Positions 18,080 through 26,557 of a stretch of DNA of 54,530 nucleotides are shown one piece after another. Position 1 is the first letter of the stretch. Every line of letters starts with the position of its first letter. Both the position numbers and the translations under genes were made by a program. The stretch comes from CAZSXS01 sp964611385. Its GTDB lineage: Bacteria; Bacillota; Clostridia; Lachnospirales; CAYPQA01. The stretch lies in contig CAZSXS010000013.1 in the NCBI GenBank assembly GCA_964611385.1, positions 1-54,530 of the forward strand, in the 5' to 3' direction. The notes beneath the pieces were generated by a model. That model did not search any database. It saw nothing but the letters and a program-made list of their open reading frames with translations, and was not told the DNA's origin.

Positions 18080-18872
18080 AGTATCTGAATCCTTTCTGAA
18101 AGAAATAGCCTGTGATCAAGACAACAACAATAGCAAAGAGCAGGGGAAATACCGCCGAAAGCCCAAGGGGCGGCTTTCCCAACAAAGCCAAGGAAGGAAA
18201 CCAGGCAAGAAGCCCAGCCGGAAAGATTGTAAGCAGAGGAAGCTGCACATATAGGGGCATACCGGAGAGGGGAAAGGTGTTGATGTAGGTCAGAGCACTG
18301 AGTACATAACTGGAAATTTCCTCACACTGCACAGGGGCGTAAAAACTTAGGGAAGCTGCAAGATACGACAAGCCGACCAGAATGACTAAACTGATCAGTA
18401 GATTGCCCAAGAAGGATAAAACCCACCACCAGGGCAGAACAAGACCCAACTTGAGTACGGAGGCCCACAGAAGCAGTAAGCCAGACAGCAAGTTACTAGA
18501 GCAGGTAAAGGGAAGAATCCCCATGCTCAACTGCACACCAAAGGGCAGGGGCATCGTAAACATATGCTCCCACTGCCCCCGGCCGATGATACGGCTGACA
18601 TAGAAGGCATTGTAACCACCCCACATCTGCAAGAGACCTGATAGAATATTGGCGTAGGCCAGCATAAAGAGCACCTCATAGCGATTCATGCCCCCGATGC
18701 CGTCAAAGCGCCAGGCCAACAAAAATACTCCGGCGATAGAAGAGAGATTGGCGATGACATCGGAGAGGATAGCTAATAAAGCAAACTTAGTATCCCGTAA
18801 GAGCCAAGCCAAGTCCATTTTGGCATAAAGGGCAAGCAGGGACAAATAACGCTTCAAAGATAATTTAGCCAC
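18030..18872 (-). CDS. ABC-2 family integral membrane protein (second permease)
   Basis: A 280-residue hydrophobic protein with about six membrane segments and the motif SRIIGRGQWEHMFTMPLPF, found in ABC-2 permeases of the COG3694 type that pair with COG4586 ATPases. It overlaps the upstream permease gene by 8 bp and the ATPase gene by 50 bp. Together the three proteins should form one transporter with two different permease subunits. Confidence 0.82.
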   Translation of the reverse strand: MAKLSLKRYLSLLALYAKMDLAWLLRDTKFALLAILSDVIANLSSIAGVFLLAWRFDGIGGMNRYEVLFMLAYANILSGLLQMWGGYNAFYVSRIIGRGQWEHMFTMPLPFGVQLSMGILPFTCSSNLLSGLLLLWASVLKLGLVLPWWWVLSFLGNLLISLVILVGLSYLAASLSFYAPVQCEEISSYVLSALTYINTFPLSGMPLYVQLPLLTIFPAGLLAWFPSLALLGKPPLGLSAVFPLLFAIVVVLITGYFFQKGFRYYVQKGINRYSSMGHRR

Positions 18873-19638
18873 CGAAGCTCACCATCCTTTCCTGAGATTT
18901 TTTAAACCAAAGAGTGGCAAGGAACCACAGGACGAGGTTCCAGAAGAGTTGTAGTGGTAAAATTCGAGCCGGTTCCGCTGTCCCAACTAGTAAGGACAAG
19001 GGTGCAGCGCCCAGACTGCCGAAGGGTTGATACTCAAAGAGATTGGTCAGGCCAAAGGGCAAAATCTTAAAGGGGATCACTGTCCCGGAAAAAAGAGAAG
19101 TAATGGCCATACGAATGACGTAAGTAAGCCAGGCCATGCCTCCCATGCGTATGGTTACGCACACAAATATAAAATCAATAGCAAAGCCAAGGGAAACGCA
19201 CAAAAGCAGGCTGGGAAAAAACCAAAGGCTGTAAGGCAGTACCCGAATGCCAAAGAGCGGAGCTAAGACCACCATGGGCAAGGAAAACAGTAGCAGCATA
19301 GGTCCCCAATCCCCCACCGTCTGCGCAATAATCTGTCCAAAGACCGGCATAGGTCGGGCATATAGTCCAATGAGCTTGCCTTCGTAATTCCAACCAGAGG
19401 CAAAGGTACGAACAACAAGCAATTCTGAAAGCAGGGCGTTTCCATAGGTGTAGCTGAGCATCTGAGGTAGGCTCATGCCAACATCAATGCCCTTGGCCGC
19501 TACCCCTCGCCAAAGAAACAGCAGGGGCAGTAAATACAAAAGCTTAACAAGAATAGAGGGAAACAAATAAATAAGCCCACCGTTGGTTTGTGTTCCCAAG
19601 GATGTTCGGGCAGTTTGGATATATTTTTTTAGTGTCAT
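18865..19638 (-). CDS. ABC-2 family integral membrane protein (first permease)
   Basis: A 257-residue protein starting MTLKKYIQTARTSLGTQ, followed by about six membrane segments. I chose the ATG at 19638 because AAAGGAA lies ahead of it; an upstream in-frame ATG at 19698 falls inside a terminator-like hairpin. It matches the other half of the paired ABC-2 permeases (COG4587-like). It heads the permease-permease-ATPase unit. Confidence 0.82.
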   Translation of the reverse strand: MTLKKYIQTARTSLGTQTNGGLIYLFPSILVKLLYLLPLLFLWRGVAAKGIDVGMSLPQMLSYTYGNALLSELLVVRTFASGWNYEGKLIGLYARPMPVFGQIIAQTVGDWGPMLLLFSLPMVVLAPLFGIRVLPYSLWFFPSLLLCVSLGFAIDFIFVCVTIRMGGMAWLTYVIRMAITSLFSGTVIPFKILPFGLTNLFEYQPFGSLGAAPLSLLVGTAEPARILPLQLFWNLVLWFLATLWFKKSQERMVSFGG

Positions 19639-19671
19639 AGAGCGATTCCTTTCTGTTTTTGGGCATAAAAA

Positions 19672-19724
19672 TACCCTGTGCAGATTTTTTGAATGCACAG
19701 GGTAAGGATACGCAAGTCTGCGTA
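19672..19724 (-). promoter_or_regulatory. Tandem hairpins with U-tract upstream of the ABC-2 operon, candidate attenuator
   Basis: On the reverse strand a small TACGCA/TGCGTA hairpin (19709-19724) precedes a perfect 11-bp stem (19672-19682 with 19694-19704) followed by TTTTT. It sits between the small unknown ORF and the first permease start. It may simply end the small transcript, or it may control readthrough into the transporter genes, since no separate promoter is evident for them. Confidence 0.55.
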
Positions 19725-19756
19725 AATATCCGGAGGTTTCACCAAATTTTAAACAG

Positions 19757-19978
19757 TCAAGCTGTCAAAAGGCGCGGTGAAAGGCATTCAAAATAATCAT
19801 GTACTGCCAAATGGGCGCACGGATCCCGTAAAACGGAAAGCAGTGCTGCAAGCTGATGGTTCAGCTTTGCCAAAAGGGCGCGGTTGCCCCAAACCTGTAC
19901 ACGAGTAAATGTGTAGCCTTTTATGCACTCACAACGGATAAAAACCTCTTTCGCACTTGCAAGAACGGATCGATTCAT
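19757..19978 (-). CDS. Small hypothetical protein upstream of the ABC-2 operon
   Basis: A 73-residue reading frame starting MNRSVLASAKEVF, with a strong AGGTGGTGAAAG ribosome binding region and a consensus-like promoter 35-63 bp upstream. It contains Cys at two positions in FIRCEC, a VQVWGNRALLAKLNHQ stretch, and no membrane segment. I recognise no family. The good signals argue that it is translated; it could be a regulator or a leader peptide linked to the hairpins immediately downstream. The frame could extend upstream to 20041, but that start lacks a binding site. Confidence 0.5.
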   Translation of the reverse strand: MNRSVLASAKEVFIRCECIKGYTFTRVQVWGNRALLAKLNHQLAALLSVLRDPCAHLAVHDYFECLSPRLLTA

Positions 19979-20012
19979 ACCTTTCACCACCTTTCTGATT
20001 TTATTTAATCGC

Positions 20013-20041
20013 ATAATAACACATCTTGTGATGGATTGCAA
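20013..20041 (-). promoter_or_regulatory. Sigma-A promoter before the small ORF and ABC-2 operon, with possible operator
   Basis: TTGCAA, 17 nt and TATTAT on the reverse strand. The spacer contains the inverted repeat CATC-ACAA-GATG, a possible repressor site. No regulator gene is adjacent. Confidence 0.55.
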
Positions 20042-20177
20042 TGCTTAATTAACAGAAAATAGGCCGTAATCCTTCCACAATTATCAAATTCTTACCAACC
20101 TCAATTATGCGCAATCGAACGCAAACAAACCTTTCAAACGTTGCCAAATGCTAAGCACTACCAAAAGCAGAGTAGCT

Positions 20178-21077
20178 TTAATGCGTTTGAAAGTACGCTC
20201 TTAACTTTTGCGCATAAACCAATCGTTCTTCTGGCTCGGTTCTGATGCGATCAACTTTATATAGATTGTCCCCCTTATATCTCGGGAATACATGTAAATG
20301 GTAATGCCATACGTCTTGATTGCCCCAGTATTCATTATGTTGCCTAGAGGATACACCATCACAATGGTAAACCTGTTTTAAAGCCACTGCAGCTCTCTGC
20401 TCAAAGGCATGTACCTTATTGAGTAAGTCCAAGGGCATTTGATAGATATTTTCATAATGTTCATTGGGAATGATTAATACATGCCCCTTGTTATTGGGAT
20501 ATGACCCGGCACTGATAAACGCAGTAATAAACTCATCTTGATAAATAATATCCGACTGCTTGGTTAAGACATGCTCATTTTCAATGCCCTTTACGACTAG
20601 GCAGAACGGACAAATATACCCTTCCGGGGCATTGCTGTACAAGGCCCGCTTGCTAGCGTTTAACTGTTGCTCGCGAACGAATTTCAGCAAGGTGGACTTT
20701 ATAGGCGGGCTTAGATTCTCAGGGATGCGATCAAGTGCGAACCATTGCAAATCATTAACTTCGGATTCCTGGCCTTTAGCCCCCCCGCTAAAGTTGGTGC
20801 AAACATACACAATATCAATGATCTCTACTTCGTTGCCATCAGGATAAACATGATAATGATCTTCTCCTGAGAATACCCCGTACAGGCGCAAAGAGTTTGC
20901 CACCAGTCCCGTCTCCTCATATAATTCTCTTTTCGCCGCTGCTTCAACCTGCTCGCCCATCTCAACTCTGCCGCCATGATAAGCCCAGCATAGATTATCT
21001 TTTCGCTGTTGCAAAAGGACTTTCCCGTCTTGATAAATGATTACACTTGCCCCTGTCAATTGAAATCGCTTACTCAT
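20178..21077 (-). CDS. Nudix hydrolase-HIT domain fusion protein
   Basis: A 299-residue two-domain protein. Residues 1-135 are a Nudix hydrolase with the box GGRVEMGEQ...RELYEETGL (about 35-58). Residues 150-299 are a HIT domain with the zinc-type CPFC (156-159) and the catalytic HYHLHVF (258-264). Nudix enzymes cleave nucleoside-diphosphate-X compounds; HIT enzymes cleave or transfer nucleoside monophosphates such as Ap4A or AMP-linked adducts. The fusion could act on successive steps of one substrate. I chose the ATG at 21077 after GGAGGATGATGAT; an earlier in-frame start at 21116 lacks such a site. The gene stands alone. Confidence 0.87.
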   Translation of the reverse strand: MSKRFQLTGASVIIYQDGKVLLQQRKDNLCWAYHGGRVEMGEQVEAAAKRELYEETGLVANSLRLYGVFSGEDHYHVYPDGNEVEIIDIVYVCTNFSGGAKGQESEVNDLQWFALDRIPENLSPPIKSTLLKFVREQQLNASKRALYSNAPEGYICPFCLVVKGIENEHVLTKQSDIIYQDEFITAFISAGSYPNNKGHVLIIPNEHYENIYQMPLDLLNKVHAFEQRAAVALKQVYHCDGVSSRQHNEYWGNQDVWHYHLHVFPRYKGDNLYKVDRIRTEPEERLVYAQKLRAYFQTH

Positions 21078-21242
21078 ATCATCATCCTCCCGATTCTTTT
21101 GCGTTGACTCAGTCACTAGGATTGTGGTTCAACATCCTTGTGTTACTCTCCTTATGTTTTACACGAAGGCGTAACTTTTGTCAAAATGAAATTGAAACCG
21201 AAGAGATCATGATAGGAACCTCTTGGGAGCTTATCTCCTCCA

Positions 21243-21270
21243 TTGACAGCACCCAATAAAACAGTATAAT
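21243..21270 (+). promoter_or_regulatory. Consensus sigma-A promoter of the formate/nitrite transporter gene
   Basis: A perfect TTGACA (21243-21248) and a perfect TATAAT (21265-21270) with a 16-nt spacer. It lies about 115 bp before the start codon, leaving a leader of about 108 nt. Confidence 0.75.
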
Positions 21271-21276
21271 GCAAGA

Positions 21277-21370
21277 ACTAACGTGCTTTCAAAATTCACG
21301 TAGGATAATCCCCAACCCATGTTCGACTTTGAAAGAAAGGGTAGGGGATGGGTTTTGAACTTACTTTAAA
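21277..21370 (+). promoter_or_regulatory. Structured leader with mutually exclusive hairpins, possible attenuator or riboswitch
   Basis: The leader contains ACGTG/CACGT, then two competing pairings. One joins TCCCCAACCC with GGGTAGGGGA (one mismatch); the other joins AACCCAT with ATGGGTT followed by TT. Both cannot form at once because they share the AACCC and GGGG segments. This looks like a switch or terminator/antiterminator arrangement, but it matches no riboswitch class I know. Confidence 0.4.
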
Positions 21371-21384
21371 TGAGGAGGATCAAT

Positions 21385-22026
21385 ATGAGGAGATTGCTGC
21401 TAGAAGTACTATCCATCTTGGTCAAAGCTGTCCTTGCCGGGATCATGATTGGCATAGGGGGAACCGTATATCTTAGTGCCACGCCTCCCGCTCTGGGGGC
21501 TTTTCTGTTTACCCTGGGGCTGTTTACCATTCTGGCTTATGGCTTAAGCCTGTATACTGGGAACGTGGGGTACATAGTGACAGCACAGGATAAGATCCGT
21601 CACGCTAGGAACTTGGTTGTCATCTGGTTTGGAAATTTTATTGGCTGTGGCCTCTGCGCCGAGATCGTGCGGAGGGCAAAGCCACAGTTGGCAGCTAAGG
21701 CAGCTGAAATTGCTAGCTTAAAACTATCCCAACCTGGCCTTACCGTATTCGTACTGTCTATCCTGTGTGGGTTGTTAATGTTCATTGCGGTAGATAACTA
21801 TAAAACCAGCCAGGACGTCGGTAAGTACATAGGCCTCTTTCTTTGCGTTCCCGTATTTATTCTGAGCGGCTTTGAGCATTCCATTGCCAATATGTTTACC
21901 CTTTGCATGGTAAAAGGACTGGCAGGCTTACCGCTGAGTGCGTTCTTTTTTATTCTGATTTGTACAGCCGGCAATGCTGTAGGTGGGGTTCTGCTCCCAC
22001 TCAGCCGCTTGATTAAGGAAGCGTAA
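21385..22026 (+). CDS. Formate/nitrite transporter (FNT) family protein
   Basis: A 213-residue membrane protein starting MRRLLLEVLSILVKAVLAG with six predicted helices. Family motifs visible are YTGNVGYIV in the first half and GFEHSIANMFTL in the second. FNT channels form pentamers that pass formate, nitrite or hydrosulfide. The substrate cannot be decided because no formate lyase, nitrite reductase or sulfite reductase gene is adjacent. The ATG at 21385 follows GAGGAGG; an in-frame ATG 15 bp upstream overlaps that site. It is convergent with the FtsX gene, 15 bp away. Confidence 0.85.
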   Translation: MRRLLLEVLSILVKAVLAGIMIGIGGTVYLSATPPALGAFLFTLGLFTILAYGLSLYTGNVGYIVTAQDKIRHARNLVVIWFGNFIGCGLCAEIVRRAKPQLAAKAAEIASLKLSQPGLTVFVLSILCGLLMFIAVDNYKTSQDVGKYIGLFLCVPVFILSGFEHSIANMFTLCMVKGLAGLPLSAFFFILICTAGNAVGGVLLPLSRLIKEA

Positions 22027-22041
22027 ACTTTTAATCAGCAT

Positions 22042-24384
22042 TTATTCCACAAGCAAATGATAGGCCGTAATCTTTCGAATCCGAAGTGCGATTCCGTTTG
22101 AAATCAAGAAGGCTAGGAAGGTAATAGCAATGACCAGGTAAGTGATGTACCTATAGTTGGCCTGAAAATTGATCGTGCTGACCCCCATGCTGCTCATCAA
22201 CAGAGCCACAAAATGATTGGAATACAAACCACCCAATACAGCCCCCAGAAGGGTTCCTAAGCCTAGCACAATGGTGAAGCTCAGAGAGATTTGTGCCATC
22301 AGTTGAAAGGTCGTGAAGCCCCCGGCTTTATAGATACCAATGTTTGTCTTTTCACGCATAATTTTCATTTTAATCATTAAGTATAAGATCAATGTGATTA
22401 CAATGATCATGATCCCAATGACTACAGCCATCAGGACGGAGACCCCGCCTTCAAAGGATAAAACAATGTTATCTAGTGTGGTTTGTATGTTCAAGCAGTT
22501 GATGCCCAGATGACCATACTTTTGCTCCAGTTCCTTGATGAATGCTTTAATGTTAGTTGAAGTATCCAGTTTTATGACCAGACCCTTCACCGTGTAGTCA
22601 GAAATGAAGCGCTGCATTGCACTTTCGCCCAGGTCGGCTACCAGCCCGTTGTCCGCTAACTGTTCAGTAATGCCACAAATTAAGAAATCAAAGGTTTTCC
22701 CCCGTAGAGTGATGGGTAAAATCTCGCCAAGCTTTTTGCCTAGGCCCTTTGCTACCACAGAGGATATGGCTATTTCATTGTCATAAATTGGATAGCGGCC
22801 ACTCATTATGGCGTTCTTGGGCAGTGTACTAAAATCATCAGTTATACAGACATTAATATCGTTTATGTCCATAATAGTTATTGGCATCTGTTCATATTTG
22901 GCTATGCTTTTCACCTCGGGCATAGAATCCATTTCGAAAAAGGCCTTCTTAGACTGTTCTGTGGGCTGGTTGAATAAAACCCATACATCTGATAAAGGTA
23001 TTCCGATTTTTTGCATCAAGACGGTGGTATCCTCCACCATGTTGGAATACATCAACAGGGAGAACACTGAAGCAAAGCTCAAAGTCATCACGATAATCAC
23101 AACCATGAGGTTCTGTTTCAAGTTGTGGAAGATGGTTTTCAGGACAATGAGAACAGTGATATTCAAGCGCGAGCCGGACAAAGGGAAGTGATTTCTTTTG
23201 AAACTGTGCGTTTCCAATCCGCTTCGAAGGGCCTTGATGGGTGTTATTTTCTTAATTTTGGCAGCGCATAAGCTGGTAATGATCAAGACCAAGCCAAGGA
23301 TAATCAACAGGCTTAAAAAGGCTGCCAAGCTATGAAAAGATAAATTCCATAAAAGTCCGGCGGATTCGGCAGTAAGGTTCCCTACAAAGGGCAGCGCCAA
23401 AACCGAACAAAACAAGCCGATTCCGCTACCTAATACCCCCACACTCCCATACTGCAAGACTAGAGCCCAAACAATTTGGGCATTCCTGTATCCAAGGGCC
23501 TTCAAAACCCCTATATTTTGAATTCCGTCCTCCACAGACGACAAGATGGAAAAGACCACAACGATAAGGGAGATCACAACCATAATTAAGGAAAAGCCAA
23601 GAACGATCATGACCAAAATATTCACAAAGGTAAAACCGATCTGCCTTGCTGTATCAAGACTAAGCCCGTACCAAAAACCCAGCAACTCATGTTTGTCAAT
23701 GAGCTTGGAAATCTCTTTCAGCACAGGGTTCGCATCAGCTGCATCCTTTAAATAGATGGAGACTAGTAATCCAGTATTACTGTCGGATAAAAGCTTTGCC
23801 TTAAGCGCTTCATATGCCTCTCCGGCTAGGTAGGCTTTATTCATTGTGACAGAGCTGGATCCAAAGAATACATCCTCAAAAAAACCGTTTATCTTGTAAG
23901 CTAATTCCTGGCCCGCCATATTTATGAGGATGGTATCGCCGCTTTGATAGCCATAGCTGTTTCTAAAGGATAGGGGCAGTAAGATGGAGTTTTCTTCCAT
24001 TTGATTTCCCCTATCAATGATCTGCAAAGAAGAAGAGGATTCAGTATTATCTAAATTCAGGAAGTTGAAAGAATTGGATATTTCGAGGTCCTCTTTTTTT
24101 ATGCTTACACCGGCAATAAAAACAAGTTCCTCAAAGACTGCTTCCTTGATCCCATCCAGGCTTTCGACATCCTTTTTGAAGGAATCTTTATCTTGCAAAA
24201 CACTAATCATGTAGATCAGATCTGAGACCTTTAACTCACGTACCTTCTCCGTAAAAAAGGAGGGAAGGCTTAAAGCCACCGTTAGCCCTATATTTAAGAG
24301 CATAGAAGCAAAAATCAATAAAGCAACCAAGGTAATCATACCCGTTTTGGCTTTACGAACATTACTTGCAATTATTTTTAGCAT
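22042..24384 (-). CDS. FtsX-family ABC transporter permease
   Basis: A 780-residue permease with an N-terminal membrane anchor, a large extracellular domain, three helices (about residues 255-380), then a second anchor (about 415-440), extracellular region and three C-terminal helices: the duplicated FtsX/MacB-like layout. Such permeases work with a LolD-type ATPase, here the gene 12 bp upstream. Members export peptides, lipoproteins or respond to cell-wall antibiotics. The neighbouring two-component genes and the repeats upstream of the ATPase gene suggest an inducible stress or resistance transporter. The substrate is unknown. Confidence 0.87.
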   Translation of the reverse strand: MLKIIASNVRKAKTGMITLVALLIFASMLLNIGLTVALSLPSFFTEKVRELKVSDLIYMISVLQDKDSFKKDVESLDGIKEAVFEELVFIAGVSIKKEDLEISNSFNFLNLDNTESSSSLQIIDRGNQMEENSILLPLSFRNSYGYQSGDTILINMAGQELAYKINGFFEDVFFGSSSVTMNKAYLAGEAYEALKAKLLSDSNTGLLVSIYLKDAADANPVLKEISKLIDKHELLGFWYGLSLDTARQIGFTFVNILVMIVLGFSLIMVVISLIVVVFSILSSVEDGIQNIGVLKALGYRNAQIVWALVLQYGSVGVLGSGIGLFCSVLALPFVGNLTAESAGLLWNLSFHSLAAFLSLLIILGLVLIITSLCAAKIKKITPIKALRSGLETHSFKRNHFPLSGSRLNITVLIVLKTIFHNLKQNLMVVIIVMTLSFASVFSLLMYSNMVEDTTVLMQKIGIPLSDVWVLFNQPTEQSKKAFFEMDSMPEVKSIAKYEQMPITIMDINDINVCITDDFSTLPKNAIMSGRYPIYDNEIAISSVVAKGLGKKLGEILPITLRGKTFDFLICGITEQLADNGLVADLGESAMQRFISDYTVKGLVIKLDTSTNIKAFIKELEQKYGHLGINCLNIQTTLDNIVLSFEGGVSVLMAVVIGIMIIVITLILYLMIKMKIMREKTNIGIYKAGGFTTFQLMAQISLSFTIVLGLGTLLGAVLGGLYSNHFVALLMSSMGVSTINFQANYRYITYLVIAITFLAFLISNGIALRIRKITAYHLLVE

Positions 24385-24396
24385 TTTTACCCTCCA

Positions 24397-25158
24397 TTAC
24401 CATCCCATGTCCTCCAAAAAGCTTTGCAGTTTTTTGGTACGGGTCTGATCCTGGGGACTATAGCGCTCCAGGTTCAGTTCACTTTCAATAACACCATCAC
24501 GAAGATAAAGGATACGATTCCCCCTGGATGCCGTTAGAATATCATGTGTAACCATAACTATGCTTTGACCGTTTTCATTGACTCTGCTCATGATGTCCAA
24601 CACATTTTTGGAGCTACCAGAATTTAATGCGCCTGTTGGCTCATCAGCAAAAACAATCCTTGGCTGGTTAATCAAGGCTCGAACGATACCAACTCGCTGC
24701 GCCTCTCCCCCTGAGAGCTGAGCTGCAAATTTCTTCCAAGAGATTTCTTCGATCCCAACCAACTTTAACAGTTCCTTAGCCTTTGACAGAACCTGCTTAT
24801 GATCCTTGTTGACCAAATATCCGTTAACCAGGATATTATCCATCACACTCATGGAGGGGTTTAAATAAATTTGTTGAAACACAAAGCCACAGTTTTCTCT
24901 TCGAAAGACCGCCAACTTGTCGTCAGAGAGCTTGGAAATTTCCTTCTCTCCGTAGTAGACCTCCCCAAGGCTAGGCTTATCCATACTGGACAATGCATAC
25001 AACAAGGTAGATTTCCCCGATCCGGAACTACCCATAATGATCGTAAAATCCCCCTCATAGATTTCAATTGATAGGTTCTTAAGTACATGCTGCTGTGTAC
25101 CTCCATTTGAGAAGCTTTTACAGAGCATTTTCGTTTTTAAAATAATCTTTTTACCCAT
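24397..25158 (-). CDS. ABC transporter ATP-binding protein (LolD/SalX type)
   Basis: A 253-residue ATPase with Walker A GSSGSGKST, Q-loop VFQQIYL, signature LSGGEAQRVGIVRA, Walker B VFADEPTGALN and H-loop VTHD. It pairs with the FtsX permease 12 bp downstream. The ATG at 25158 follows AGGAGG; an in-frame start at 25203 lacks a ribosome binding site and would lie close to the -10 region. Expression is probably controlled by the response regulator encoded upstream through the direct repeats at 25241-25306. Confidence 0.9.
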   Translation of the reverse strand: MGKKIILKTKMLCKSFSNGGTQQHVLKNLSIEIYEGDFTIIMGSSGSGKSTLLYALSSMDKPSLGEVYYGEKEISKLSDDKLAVFRRENCGFVFQQIYLNPSMSVMDNILVNGYLVNKDHKQVLSKAKELLKLVGIEEISWKKFAAQLSGGEAQRVGIVRALINQPRIVFADEPTGALNSGSSKNVLDIMSRVNENGQSIVMVTHDILTASRGNRILYLRDGVIESELNLERYSPQDQTRTKKLQSFLEDMGW

Positions 25159-25207
25159 GTATACCTCCTGATAAAAAAAGATTGTGGCAGTGTTTTGCCA
25201 CAATCCG

Positions 25208-25306
25208 ATTGTATATCAGATACCAATAAAAGTCCTTACCTATTCCTGAATGAATCCTGAACAATCTCTGAACGAATTCTTAACTAATCCTTAACAGGCA
25301 CCTGAC
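25208..25306 (-). promoter_or_regulatory. Response-regulator operator: five to six 11-bp direct repeats upstream of the ABC transporter
   Basis: On the reverse strand the tract 25306-25241 reads as successive 11-mers GTTAAGGATTA, GTTAAGAATTC, GTTCAGAGATT, GTTCAGGATTC and ATTCAGGAATA, with a more degenerate unit GTCAGGTGCCT in front. An 11-bp period on one face of the helix is the arrangement bound by OmpR/PhoB-type regulators. A TACAAT -10 box at 25208-25213 has no consensus -35; the -35 position abuts the last repeat, as expected for activator-dependent transcription. Confidence 0.75.
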
Positions 25307-25390
25307 TTATGCTTCATGAACTAAATTTTTTCAAGACTTGCATGAGAAAATAACCCTGACCTTGTTTTCGGCCTTTTTGAAAAGAGGAGG

Positions 25391-25443
25391 AAGGGAGAGA
25401 AAAACTTTTTTCTCCATTTGAAAAAAGTTTTTCTCTCCCTTCC
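25391..25443 (-). terminator. Very long purine-rich hairpin downstream of the histidine kinase gene
   Basis: A perfect 23-bp stem (25391-25413 with 25421-25443) closes on a 7-nt loop TCCATTT. The arms are built from a purine-rich GAAGGGAGAG block and an AAAAACTTTTTT block. It starts 13 bp past the kinase stop and should block transcription from entering the ABC genes. The same architecture recurs between gyrB and gyrA. Confidence 0.7.
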
Positions 25444-25456
25444 CCCTTGATCTTTA

Positions 25457-26557
25457 TCAGTAAGACAAGGAGAGTATCAACCGGGTGGTAAAGCCCTCCT
25501 TTGTGTTAAAGCACATAAGATCACCATTTTGTTTTTCCATAAGATACTTTGAAATAAATAGGCCAAGGCCGTACCCTTCTTGCTGCACAGCATTTTTGCC
25601 TCGGTAAAATTTATTGTAGAGCAAGGGAAGCTCCTCATCTTCCACCCCAGGGCCATAATCGCTTATGTCTATCTCCAGGTATGTAGGGCTTAAGTGAAAG
25701 AGGATCTCTATTTCGGTTCCCGCATACTTGTAGGAGTTGGCAAAGATGTTGTCTATGACTTGCCATAGTCTTACCTTATCCATACTAAGTATACACTCTG
25801 GTATAACACCAAGCTTCGCCTTGTGCAGATAGTCAGCATTGGTCAGGATCCCTAGCAGCAGCGTGCTGTACTCGTCCTGTACTGTCACACTCAACTCTCC
25901 CAGTTCCTCTAAGGTGGCATGAAACATATCTGTCACCAGATGATTGATCTGCTCAGCCTTATCGTAGATGATTTTGAGTTTCCCCTTGAGCTTGTCGTCC
26001 TCGTTGGTTGCCAGTGTCAATTCACTGATGGCTTTGATGGAGGCAATGGGCGTTTTTATGTCATGGCTCAAACCCGCGATCAACTCTTTTTTGGCCTTGT
26101 TGGCTGCATGTTCTCTTTCCCTTGATTTTTTTAACTCCACTCGTAGCAGGTCAAAGCTCTCAGAAAACAAGCCAAAGGCGTTTTGCCTGTCTATGGGAAG
26201 AGGCAAATCTAAATTTCCTGTGGCTACATGACTTGCATATGTTTTTAACTGCTGAAAAGGTTTCAAAATATTCCTGCGCAAATAGAAAAAATAGATCCCC
26301 AATATTAGCACCAAAAATCCAAAGCTCAAGCCGATCAAGGCTTTCAGTGTAAGGAGGGTATCTTCCTTTATCACCAGATACCCTTCAACTTCTATCAATT
26401 GTTTGATCTGTATCACCTTTTGACTATCTTTAACAATGGCATTCAAATCGTTGGTATTAATATGCACGGCTTGCACATTTGCCAGAGCCAATAAGCTTCC
26501 CAGTAGCCCAAGCAGCAAACCCAGGCTTACAGCCACCGTAAAGCCTTTTCCCTTCAA
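25457..26557 (-). CDS. Sensor histidine kinase
   Basis: A 366-residue kinase with two membrane helices (about 8-28 and 73-93) enclosing a short extracytoplasmic segment, a HAMP-like linker, and a HisKA domain with SHDIKTP (phospho-acceptor H165). The ATPase domain has NIFANSYKYA (N box), DYGPGV (G1) and GYGLGLF (G2). The very short sensor loop of roughly 45 residues resembles kinases that sense through a partner transporter. It overlaps the response-regulator gene by 4 bp. The likely target is the ABC transporter immediately downstream. Confidence 0.9.
   Translation of the reverse strand: MKGKGFTVAVSLGLLLGLLGSLLALANVQAVHINTNDLNAIVKDSQKVIQIKQLIEVEGYLVIKEDTLLTLKALIGLSFGFLVLILGIYFFYLRRNILKPFQQLKTYASHVATGNLDLPLPIDRQNAFGLFSESFDLLRVELKKSREREHAANKAKKELIAGLSHDIKTPIASIKAISELTLATNEDDKLKGKLKIIYDKAEQINHLVTDMFHATLEELGELSVTVQDEYSTLLLGILTNADYLHKAKLGVIPECILSMDKVRLWQVIDNIFANSYKYAGTEIEILFHLSPTYLEIDISDYGPGVEDEELPLLYNKFYRGKNAVQQEGYGLGLFISKYLMEKQNGDLMCFNTKEGFTTRLILSLSY

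Noticed and set aside
25241..25306. Short regularly spaced repeats as a CRISPR array
   Set aside because: Units are 11 bp with no unique spacers and lie beside a response-regulator operon; a regulator-binding array explains them.
25257..25442. Mobile element between the ABC and kinase genes
   Set aside because: No transposase, terminal repeats or duplicated target is seen; the content is the operator repeats and a terminator hairpin.
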